Below, in pieces: positions 7,584-15,154 of a stretch of 29,694 nucleotides of DNA. The stretch lies in the NCBI GenBank assembly GCA_036825755.1, contig DAISXR010000040.1, positions 1 to 29,694 of the forward strand, given 5' to 3'. Every line of letters begins with the position of its first letter. The first letter of the stretch is position 1. Under the pieces are notes generated by a model, which saw nothing but the letters and a program-made list of their open reading frames with translations, had not been told where the DNA came from and did no database searches. Made by a program: the position numbers and the translations under genes. This DNA is from JAJFTV01 sp036825755 (GTDB lineage Bacteria > Chloroflexota > Anaerolineae > Anaerolineales > Anaerolineaceae).

Positions 7584-9005
7584 ATGTCTTCTGATGCGTT
7601 AAAGAAACCTTTACAGTGGCGCCTGACCGTTCGTGAACGCCAGTTTATTCTTTTGTTTGGTGATCTGCTCGCCTCGATTGCCTCACTTTTCCTTGCCGTA
7701 TATTTTTGGGCGCAGCCTGATTGGCTCAAATTTTCACTTGAATTTATCCAGCAGCGGATCCCTTTCTGGTTCTTCCTGCTGCCGGTTTTGTGGCTGATCT
7801 TGCTGATCGAACTTTATGATCTGCGCCGGGCAGCCAGCAGCAAGGTGACTCTGAAAGGCATCTTCTCGGCTGCAGGCGTTTGTCTGGCGCTGTATCTGCT
7901 GGCTTACTTTACCTCTGAACCCAATTCGCTTCCACGGCGGGGTGTGGCGGTGTTTATTGTGTGCTCCACGCTGTTTACCCTGATCTGGCGAACCTTTTAT
8001 ATCAAGGTTTTCACTGCGCAGCCCTTTTTGAAAAGAGTTCTGGTGATTGGCGCCGGTAAATCCGGCCGTACGTTGGCCCGCTGCGTAAGGGATATCTACC
8101 CGGATCCCTTCCATCTGATCGGCTTTATTGATGATGATGAAAGCAAGCGAAACACGGTGCTGGAAGGTTACCCGATTTTGGGAAACAGCGATGAAATGGC
8201 CCGGTTGGTGGATCAATATCAGATCACCGATCTGGTTTTCTCGATCAGCAAGAACGTGGATGCGAAAACCTTTCAAAACATCATCCGCTTGCAGGAAGAA
8301 GGCATTGAAATCAAATCTATGCCAGCCACCTACGAGGAATTGCTGGGGCGCATCCCAATCACCGTTTTGCAATCGGATTGGCTGCTGCGCACATTTGTCG
8401 ACCAGGCGCAAACCGGTATCATGTACAACATGGCGAAGCGATTGATGGATGTGGCGGGTGGGCTGATCGGAAGCCTGTTCTTCCTGCTCATTTTCCCGTT
8501 TGTGGCATTGGCCATATTGATTGACAGCGGAAAGCCTATCTTTTACTCGCAGGCCCGCCTCGGGAAAAACGGCAAAGCCTTCAAAATCTTGAAGTTCCGT
8601 ACCATGATCCAGGACGCCGAGAAAGATGGGATTGCCCGTATGGCGGTGCAAAATGATGACCGGATTACCCGTGTGGGCAATTTTTTGCGTAAAAGCCATC
8701 TGGATGAATTTCCCCAATTTTTGAACGTATTGAAAGGTGAACTCAGCCTGGTGGGTCCGCGTGCCGAGCGTGAACAACTCACCAATTCACTGCAGGAAGT
8801 GGTTCCCTTCTACCGGACCCGGCTGCTGGTGAAACCCGGTGTAACCGGCTGGGCGCAGATTAATTACGGTTACGCGTCCACCGTAGAAGATACCACCGTG
8901 AAGCTGGAATATGATCTGTATTACATCAAACATCAAAGCCTTGTTCTGGATTTTTCCATCATTCTCCGCACCGTCGGAGATATTCTGGGTTTCAGGGGAC
9001 GATAA
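7584..9005 (+). CDS. Undecaprenyl-phosphate sugar phosphotransferase (WbaP/bac_transf type)
   Basis: 473 residues with the classic layout of initiating polyprenyl-phosphate hexose-1-phosphate transferases. The N-terminal part has about four membrane segments (22-42, 60-77, 94-110, 121-138). A cytosolic Rossmann-like CoA-binding region (150-260, VLVIGAGKSGR) follows. A further hydrophobic hairpin (289-313) leads into the catalytic bacterial sugar transferase domain: KILKFRTM at 334-341, LDEFPQ at 373-378, SLVGPRAE at 388-395 and KPGVTGWAQINYGY at 417-430. It transfers sugar-1-phosphate from a nucleotide sugar onto undecaprenyl phosphate, the first step of capsule or exopolysaccharide assembly. 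The sugar is unknown. It sits between the ExoA-like gene (6 bp) and the dehydratase gene (3 bp). Confidence 0.93.
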   Translation: MSSDALKKPLQWRLTVRERQFILLFGDLLASIASLFLAVYFWAQPDWLKFSLEFIQQRIPFWFFLLPVLWLILLIELYDLRRAASSKVTLKGIFSAAGVCLALYLLAYFTSEPNSLPRRGVAVFIVCSTLFTLIWRTFYIKVFTAQPFLKRVLVIGAGKSGRTLARCVRDIYPDPFHLIGFIDDDESKRNTVLEGYPILGNSDEMARLVDQYQITDLVFSISKNVDAKTFQNIIRLQEEGIEIKSMPATYEELLGRIPITVLQSDWLLRTFVDQAQTGIMYNMAKRLMDVAGGLIGSLFFLLIFPFVALAILIDSGKPIFYSQARLGKNGKAFKILKFRTMIQDAEKDGIARMAVQNDDRITRVGNFLRKSHLDEFPQFLNVLKGELSLVGPRAEREQLTNSLQEVVPFYRTRLLVKPGVTGWAQINYGYASTVEDTTVKLEYDLYYIKHQSLVLDFSIILRTVGDILGFRGR

Positions 9006-9008
9006 ATC

Positions 9009-10898
9009 GTGAAAAGAATCACTCAGGTTAGAAACCGTTACGTCCTCCTCCTTGACCTCGTATTCATCGTTGTTTCTGTCATTGGCAGTTACATGCTGCG
9101 GCTTGAGTTGGGAGCGGCGTTCCGGTTTTATTTGCCATCCGCGTTGTGGATGGTTGCGGTAGCCCTGTTGATCAAACCGCTGGTTTACTATTTCTTCCAT
9201 CTCTATCGCAGGCTGTGGGTGTATGCCAGCATGCAGGAGATGCGGGTGATTGTTGTGGCAGTCTCCACGGCCTCCATTCTTGTCTCACTGGTGATGTTGG
9301 TTCTGTTCTCATTGCACGCCTTCAATGGGTTCCCGCGCGGCGTGCTGGTGATTGACTGGATGTTGTCTATCCTGCTGGTAGGGGGAGTTCGTTTCGCGGT
9401 ACGTTTGTTTGCTGAAAACCGTGTGGCTGCAATGGTGCCCGGGCGGTTTTCCCGCCGCAAGCGAGCCCTGGTGATTGGTGCCGGGGATGCCGGGGCGCTG
9501 GTGGTACGGGAAATGCAAAAGAATGTCCATTCCGAAATCTCGCCCATCTGTTTTCTGGATGATGATGAAGCCAAACAAAAACACCAGATTTATGGCGTGC
9601 CGGTGGTAGGCCGAATCAATGAATTGAGTAAGGCGCTGGAGAACCAGCGGATCGATGAAGTGATCATCGCCATCCCCAGCGCGCCGGGCAAGGTGGTTCG
9701 TTTTGTGGCCGAGGTATGCCAGAAAAAGGCTGTACCGTACCGCACCATGCCAGGTATTTACGAGTTGATTGGTGGCAAGGTCAGCGTCAACCGCCTGCGC
9801 GAAGTGGATATTACTGACTTGCTGCGCCGTGAGCAGATCAATGTTCACCAGGCGGGCATCGAAAACACCATCAAAGACAAAATTGTGCTGGTCACCGGCG
9901 GGGGCGGATCCATTGGTTTGGAGCTGTGCCGCCAGATCAGCCGTTGGGCGCCCAAAGAATTGATTATTCTGGGTCATGGCGAGAACAGCGTGTTTGAAGC
10001 CATGCTGGAGTTGAAGAACCGTTATCCTGAGGTATCCATCCGACCGGTGATAGCCGATCTGCGTGATCAGACACGCCTGACAAACATTTTCAACACGCAC
10101 CACCCGGATATCGTGTTCCACGCCGCCGCTCACAAGCATGTACCGTTGATGGAAATGAATGTGGATGAGGCGATCACCAACAATATCCTCGGTACCCGAA
10201 ACATCGTCAATGCCGCCAGCGCAAACGGCGTTCAGCAACTGGTAATGATCTCATCCGACAAAGCCATCCGACCGGCCAATGTAATGGGCGCCACCAAACG
10301 GCTGGCAGAGATGATTGTGCTGGATGCCGCTCAACGATGCAATAAAAAATTCTCGGTTGTCCGGTTTGGCAATGTTCTGGGCAGCCGCGGCAGCGTGGTG
10401 CCGATCTTTAAGCAGCAGATTGCCAAAGGCGGGCCGATTACCATCACCCACCCGGATATGCAACGGTATTTTATGACCATACCGGAAGCGGTGCATCTGG
10501 TTCTTCAGGCAGCCAGCATTGGCGAAGGAAATGAAAAATTTGTGCTCAATATGGGCAGCCAGGTGCGGATCGTGGATCTGGCCAATGACCTGATCCGTTT
10601 ATCCGGATTGGAACCGGGTAAGGATATTGGCATTGTGTTCACCGGGATCCGGCCGGGCGAAAAGCTGCGCGAAGACCTGTGGGATGAGGGGCACGAGTTC
10701 CAGCCCACAAAGCACCCCGATATCTTCCGCGATGACAGTTGCGAGTGCCTGATGGGTGCGGATCTCCAGAACGCTGTGGACAGGTTGATTGCCATGGCAC
10801 ACCGGGGAGAAGTGGCCGAGATCCTCAAATACCTCGACGAAGTCATTCCGGGCGCCACTGTGAGCACCGCCACGCCTTCCGAGATTTTTACCTACTGA
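9009..10898 (+). CDS. FlaA1/CapD/WbpM-type membrane NDP-sugar 4,6-dehydratase
   Basis: 629 residues from a GTG start. Four membrane segments (about 11-31, 43-62, 80-101, 110-128) precede a CoA-binding-like domain (150-275, ALVIGAGDAGALVVRE) and a C-terminal extended short-chain dehydrogenase domain. The NAD site is TGGGGSIG at 296-303. The catalytic set is Ser-Met-Lys: ISSDKAIRPANVMGATKR with Ser415/416, Met426 and Lys430, where Met takes the place of the usual Tyr, as known in WbpM and relatives. Such enzymes turn UDP-GlcNAc into 4-keto-6-deoxy intermediates for QuiNAc, FucNAc or bacillosamine-type sugars. Three bases separate it from the upstream transferase, so expression is surely shared. 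It likely supplies an unusual amino sugar for the surface polymer. Confidence 0.92.
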   Translation: MKRITQVRNRYVLLLDLVFIVVSVIGSYMLRLELGAAFRFYLPSALWMVAVALLIKPLVYYFFHLYRRLWVYASMQEMRVIVVAVSTASILVSLVMLVLFSLHAFNGFPRGVLVIDWMLSILLVGGVRFAVRLFAENRVAAMVPGRFSRRKRALVIGAGDAGALVVREMQKNVHSEISPICFLDDDEAKQKHQIYGVPVVGRINELSKALENQRIDEVIIAIPSAPGKVVRFVAEVCQKKAVPYRTMPGIYELIGGKVSVNRLREVDITDLLRREQINVHQAGIENTIKDKIVLVTGGGGSIGLELCRQISRWAPKELIILGHGENSVFEAMLELKNRYPEVSIRPVIADLRDQTRLTNIFNTHHPDIVFHAAAHKHVPLMEMNVDEAITNNILGTRNIVNAASANGVQQLVMISSDKAIRPANVMGATKRLAEMIVLDAAQRCNKKFSVVRFGNVLGSRGSVVPIFKQQIAKGGPITITHPDMQRYFMTIPEAVHLVLQAASIGEGNEKFVLNMGSQVRIVDLANDLIRLSGLEPGKDIGIVFTGIRPGEKLREDLWDEGHEFQPTKHPDIFRDDSCECLMGADLQNAVDRLIAMAHRGEVAEILKYLDEVIPGATVSTATPSEIFTY

Positions 10899-10910
10899 CC
10901 GGTAACCAAC

Positions 10911-11903
10911 ATGGAAGAAATCGATGCACAGGCATGGTCTGAGTGGCTTTCCCATCACCCCCAGGCTCATATTCTTCAAACTTCAGAATGGGGTCACCTA
11001 AAGTCAGAATTTGGCTGGGAACCACATTTCCTCACCGATCAGCAGTGCGGCGCCATGGTGCTGCTGCGCAAACTGCCGCTCGGATTTCATATCGCTTATA
11101 TTCCCAAAGGACCGATTGGTCAAAACTACGAAACCATCTACCCGGCAATCGACCGTCTATGCAGTTCGAAACGGGTGATTTTTTTGAAGGTCGAACCGGA
11201 TGCCTGGGAAGGCGAACTGGAAGATGCAGCGAGTCTGGAAAAATTCGCGCCGATCGAAAGCAAACCGATACAATCTCATCGCACTGTGGTGATCCCACTG
11301 GATGGTGATGAAAATACCTGGCTGAAACGGATGAAGCAAAAGACCCGTTACAATATCCGCCTGGCAGAAAAGAATGGTGTGCGTGTAGTGGAATCGACGG
11401 ATGTAGATGCCTTTTCTGCGATCATGTCGGTCACCGGCGAACGGGATGGATTTGGAGTACATGCTTCTGCCTATTACCGGCGGGCATACGATCTCTTTTC
11501 ACAGGGCGGTCAATGCGCCATGCTCCTGGCATATTATGAGGATAAACCGCTGGCTGGGTTGATGGTATTCAAGCGTGGTAACCGGGCCTGGTATTTGTTT
11601 GGCGGATCCACCAACGAAGAACGGCAGCGAATGCCGGCTTATCTGATCCAGTGGGAAGCCATACGTTGGGCAGCCCGGAATGGCTGCACCGAGTATGATT
11701 TGTGGGGTGCGCCTGATTACGATGAAGCCTATCTGGAGGCTAACTTTCAGGAAAGATCCGATGGTTTGTGGGGCGTATATCGCTTTAAACGCGGCTTTGG
11801 CGGCCAGGTCAGGCGATCGTACGGAGCCCGTGACCGGGTTTATCTGCACAGTATTTACCGGGTGTACCAATGGTTGATGCAGCGAAGACAATCACCGATG
11901 TAG
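10911..11903 (+). CDS. FemAB-like aminoacyltransferase, first copy
   Basis: 330 residues with the two-lobed GNAT-type fold of FemX/FemA/FemB, enzymes that transfer amino acids from aminoacyl-tRNA to the lipid II stem peptide. Visible marks are HILQTSEWGHLKSEFGW at 20-36, WLKRMKQKTRYNIRLAE at 137-153, and the C-terminal AWYLFGGST, MPAYLIQWEAIRWA and YDLWGAPDYDE...GLWGVYRFKRGFGG motifs. No signal peptide or membrane segment is seen, so it should act at the cytosolic face. The ribosome site is weak; translation may be coupled to the gene 12 bp upstream. Its end overlaps the second copy by 34 bp. A role in peptidoglycan crossbridge formation is the family function; in an exopolysaccharide operon it might instead decorate a polymer. 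Confidence 0.85.
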   Translation: MEEIDAQAWSEWLSHHPQAHILQTSEWGHLKSEFGWEPHFLTDQQCGAMVLLRKLPLGFHIAYIPKGPIGQNYETIYPAIDRLCSSKRVIFLKVEPDAWEGELEDAASLEKFAPIESKPIQSHRTVVIPLDGDENTWLKRMKQKTRYNIRLAEKNGVRVVESTDVDAFSAIMSVTGERDGFGVHASAYYRRAYDLFSQGGQCAMLLAYYEDKPLAGLMVFKRGNRAWYLFGGSTNEERQRMPAYLIQWEAIRWAARNGCTEYDLWGAPDYDEAYLEANFQERSDGLWGVYRFKRGFGGQVRRSYGARDRVYLHSIYRVYQWLMQRRQSPM

Positions 11904-12991
11904 CCGGTTGGAATCAGGTTCTGGGGAATTTCCAGCAGCCGCATATTCTGCAATCCTGGCAGTGGGGGCGTCAGAAAAAGCAGTTTGGCTGGAAAATGAT
12001 CCCTACTGCCTGGTACACCGATCAACAATCAATTCCCAACGCGGCTGCGTTGATCCTCAAACGGACGCTTTCCTTTGGCCCTCTTTCCCTGCCATTCAAT
12101 ATCCTGTATGCCCCGCGCGGACCCCTGACCGATTGGTCTGACAGCAACCGCAGGGAGCAAATGCTGGTCAATCTCGAGAAGCTCGCCAAAACCCAACGAA
12201 GTATTTCCATCAAAATTGACCCTGAATTACCGCTGGGCATGGGTGTACCCGGCCGGGAAGACGCGCTAGAAATCCCGGACGGGATCGCGCTTGAGGATCT
12301 GCTTGCTCAGCGACGGTGGAAATATTCACCGGCACAAGTACAGTTCCGTAACACAGTATTTGTCGATTTGCAGGGCAGCGAAACCGATTGGCTGGCTCGT
12401 ATGAAGCAGAAAACCCGTTATAACATCCGTCTGGCCGAGCGCAAAGGGATTCAAATACGTGAAGGTACTGAAGAAGATCTGCCCATGCTTTACCGCATGT
12501 ATGTGGAGACATCGCTGCGTGACGGTTTTGTGATCCGGTCAGAGGAATACTATCGCTCGCTGTGGACCAGCTTCTTCAGGGAAGGACTGGCGCACCTGTT
12601 AATCGCAGAATATGCCGGTGAGCCAGTTTCCGGGCTGATTCTGTTCTGTTACGGTAGCAAGGCCTGGTATTTTTACGGAATGTCAACCGGGCAACACAGT
12701 GAAAAGATGCCCAATTACCTGATCCAATGGCGAGCTATGCAAAAGGCCAGTTCTTTGGGTTGTACAACTTACGATATGTGGGGGGCGCCGGAACACTTTG
12801 ATGAGACCGACTCGATGTGGGGGGTTTACCGGTTCAAAGAAGGGTTTGGGGGCAAAGTGATACGCACCCTGGGCGCATGGGATTATTCGCCCTATCCAGC
12901 CTTGAATACACTCTTTACCAGCATATTACCCAAATTATTGCGGGTGATGCGCCGCCGGAGGATCGCCCAGGAACGTCAGGAAGCGCTCTGA
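11870..12991 (+). CDS. FemAB-like aminoacyltransferase, second copy
   Basis: 373 residues, clearly a diverged tandem copy of the gene before it. They share HILQSWQWGRQKKQFGW (25-41), WLARMKQKTRYNIRLAE (174-190, nearly identical to the first copy), a KAWYFYGMSTG motif, MPNYLIQWRAMQKA and YDMWGAPEHFDE...SMWGVYRFKEGFGG. The insertion of about 40 residues in its first half accounts for the extra length. The ATG at 11870 lies inside the end of the first copy (34-bp overlap) without a good ribosome site, so translation should depend on the upstream gene. Two paralogs in a row recall FemA/FemB or MurM/MurN pairs that add successive residues; that parallel is inference. The stop is 7 bp from the stop of the convergent kinase gene. 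Confidence 0.86.
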   Translation: MVDAAKTITDVAGWNQVLGNFQQPHILQSWQWGRQKKQFGWKMIPTAWYTDQQSIPNAAALILKRTLSFGPLSLPFNILYAPRGPLTDWSDSNRREQMLVNLEKLAKTQRSISIKIDPELPLGMGVPGREDALEIPDGIALEDLLAQRRWKYSPAQVQFRNTVFVDLQGSETDWLARMKQKTRYNIRLAERKGIQIREGTEEDLPMLYRMYVETSLRDGFVIRSEEYYRSLWTSFFREGLAHLLIAEYAGEPVSGLILFCYGSKAWYFYGMSTGQHSEKMPNYLIQWRAMQKASSLGCTTYDMWGAPEHFDETDSMWGVYRFKEGFGGKVIRTLGAWDYSPYPALNTLFTSILPKLLRVMRRRRIAQERQEAL

Positions 12992-12998
12992 CCGCCTT

Positions 12999-15113
12999 TT
13001 ACGGCATCCACACGGGCTGATAATCACGCGCAGGGTCATCGGTCAACCGTTCAGCACTGCCGCTTGTTGAGGCCATCACATAGATATCGTAATTGCGCGA
13101 TCCATCGGCCGCAAAAACCACCCGTTCAAATACGATCCAGTATCCATCCGCTGAAAAATCCATATCCCAGGCACTGTCCGACGAAAGCTGGATTTCCTGC
13201 GCATTGCGCGGGCTGAGAGGTCGTACATACGGTACTGAAAATGGATTACCCCGGCTGAACAAAATGGTATCATCCGGCCCCCAGCAGGGCATGAAGGAGT
13301 GGTTTTGCTGTTGATTGGTGAAAATGTAGATCCCGGAGCCGTCGGCAGCCATGATATCAATTTGCGCTGATCCCCCCTGCGGCTGTCGCTGAAAAACGAT
13401 ATTCTGCCCATCCGGTGACCAGGCCGGGTGACGGTCAGAATTGAGGTCCTTCGTAATGACCGTGGTGCTGTTATCGGTCAGGTTGTACCGGTACAGATTG
13501 AGGTCGGTTGATGTCAGGTTATCACGGTAAGAGGCAAACAGGATCTGTGTGCCGTCCGGCGACCAGGCTGGATCAAAGTCACCGCCGGGGAAGGATGCCA
13601 CCGGTTTCCGGTCCGTACCGTCGGCGTTGATGAGGAAAAGGGTCGCCCCACGGTAAACTTCTTCCTGCGGGTTGATCACGGTCTGCGCCTTGCAGGGTGA
13701 CACAAAAACGATCCGGCTCGCATCCGGTGACCAGTCTGGTTGACAGGCGCCGTCTTTCTCCTCGGTGATCTGCCTGATGTCTGTGCCGTCCTCGTTCATC
13801 AGGAACAACTGCGGTTTTCCGGTTCTGTCCGAGACGAATAGAATCTGCCCGGGTCCACCACCCAGAGCGGTGGCGTCAGCGGTGGGAGACAACTCAGGCG
13901 AAGGTTCCTGTGTGGCTGTAGCTTCCGCCGCGGCCAACTGTACTTCAGGAGTGAGGGTATCCGGCGGCTGGGTGATTGGCTCAACAGTAGCAGACGGGAT
14001 TTCAACTGTTTTTGTTTCCGTCACAACCACTGCGGGCAGAGTCTGCGTGATGAGTGTATTTTGTGACATCGCAGGTTCCGGGAATAGTCTTGGAATGATC
14101 AAAACCCCCATCACAGCGATCAAAAGGAGCGCTGCCAGACCGGTAATCCATACCCATACAGGTATTTTTTTGCCTGATTTTTTTCCAATCTGAGGGGTTT
14201 GCACCCCGACAGGTTGAGGTTCAACGGGTGATACCGGACGCGGCCGGGTGACAGTAGGCGCCGGATCAACAGTGATGGTACTGGCTGCCGGTTTTTGCGC
14301 GGAAACATCAGGGTACAGCGCCTTCAACTGCCGGTTCATTTCATCGGCGGATTGAAAACGGTCTTCACGTTTGACAGCCAGAGCGGTTTCAATGATCCCT
14401 GCAAACGCCGGGGAAATTTCCGGCTTCAGGTCTCGCATAGGGGTCAACTGCTGTTGATTCATCAGGCGGCTGATCCCCTGTACAGGAACAAAACCGGTGG
14501 CAGCCATATAGAGAGTCGCGCCCAATGCGTAAATATCACTGCGCGGATCGGTGCCCTGCCCATATTGCTCGGGGGGAGCAAAACCTGGTGTGAGCGACTG
14601 CGCGCCGATGGTGGTGCCGTGATCCGCCTGACTGATTTTGGCGATGCCAAAGTCGACCAGATAGACTTCGCCTGACGGTGAAATCTTGATATTGCCGGGT
14701 TTAATATCGCGATGGACGATGGCTGGCTTGCGCGTGTGCATGTAGAACAGGGCATCGCTGATGGCAATCCCAATGAGAGCTGTTTCCTGTTCGGAGAGAC
14801 TCCCCATGCGGGTGATTCGATCCTTGAGATCTTCGCCTTCAATGAAATCCATCACCAGGTACTGGCCCTGTTCCGGGATCACAAAGTGATCGGTTACCCT
14901 CGGCAGGTTTGGGTGGCGGAGGCTGGCCAGAATACTGGCCTCGCGGCGAAACTGGCGGGTAGCCTCATCAAGGGTGGTCAGATTTTCTTTCACCGCTACA
15001 GCTACACTCAGGCTTTCGTCGTAAGCAGCGTAAATCGCGCCCATACCGCCCCGGGCAATCACACGCTGGATGCGGTAGCGATTTTTCAGCAGAGAGTCAA
15101 TTTGCAGGGTCAT
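12999..15113 (-). CDS. Membrane Ser/Thr protein kinase with extracellular PD40 propeller (paralog A)
   Basis: 704 residues. The cytosolic PknB-type kinase domain (about 12-268) is intact: glycine loop ARGGMG (20-25), VAVKE with Lys42, HRDIKPGN (134-141, Asp136), DFG (154-156), TPGFAPPEQYG and SDIYALG. A Pro-rich linker leads to one membrane helix (318-341), then a Thr/Pro/Glu-rich stalk (350-418), and a TolB/PD40-type propeller (about 421-704) with repeated PxWSPDGxxIxF blades. The final residues are PVWMP, so the fold ends at the stop. Cys457 and Cys474 may form an extracellular disulfide. It probably senses a surface ligand and phosphorylates cytosolic targets. GGAGAG sits 5 nt before ATG. 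It follows the paralog by 41 bp in one transcript and converges on the FemAB gene. Confidence 0.93.
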   Translation of the reverse strand: MTLQIDSLLKNRYRIQRVIARGGMGAIYAAYDESLSVAVAVKENLTTLDEATRQFRREASILASLRHPNLPRVTDHFVIPEQGQYLVMDFIEGEDLKDRITRMGSLSEQETALIGIAISDALFYMHTRKPAIVHRDIKPGNIKISPSGEVYLVDFGIAKISQADHGTTIGAQSLTPGFAPPEQYGQGTDPRSDIYALGATLYMAATGFVPVQGISRLMNQQQLTPMRDLKPEISPAFAGIIETALAVKREDRFQSADEMNRQLKALYPDVSAQKPAASTITVDPAPTVTRPRPVSPVEPQPVGVQTPQIGKKSGKKIPVWVWITGLAALLLIAVMGVLIIPRLFPEPAMSQNTLITQTLPAVVVTETKTVEIPSATVEPITQPPDTLTPEVQLAAAEATATQEPSPELSPTADATALGGGPGQILFVSDRTGKPQLFLMNEDGTDIRQITEEKDGACQPDWSPDASRIVFVSPCKAQTVINPQEEVYRGATLFLINADGTDRKPVASFPGGDFDPAWSPDGTQILFASYRDNLTSTDLNLYRYNLTDNSTTVITKDLNSDRHPAWSPDGQNIVFQRQPQGGSAQIDIMAADGSGIYIFTNQQQNHSFMPCWGPDDTILFSRGNPFSVPYVRPLSPRNAQEIQLSSDSAWDMDFSADGYWIVFERVVFAADGSRNYDIYVMASTSGSAERLTDDPARDYQPVWMP

Positions 15114-15154
15114 GGGTCTCTCCAGGGGGTGGAATTCCAGGAAGAGTAAACAGA

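Noticed and set aside
7734..8777. 347-codon open frame antisense to the sugar transferase gene
   Set aside because: The plus strand encodes a well-conserved protein with all catalytic motifs; the antisense product has no recognisable domain and is His/Gln-rich, typical of a shadow frame.
9309..10238. 309-codon open frame antisense to the dehydratase gene
   Set aside because: Shadow of a clear conserved gene; no known motif, no ribosome site or context.
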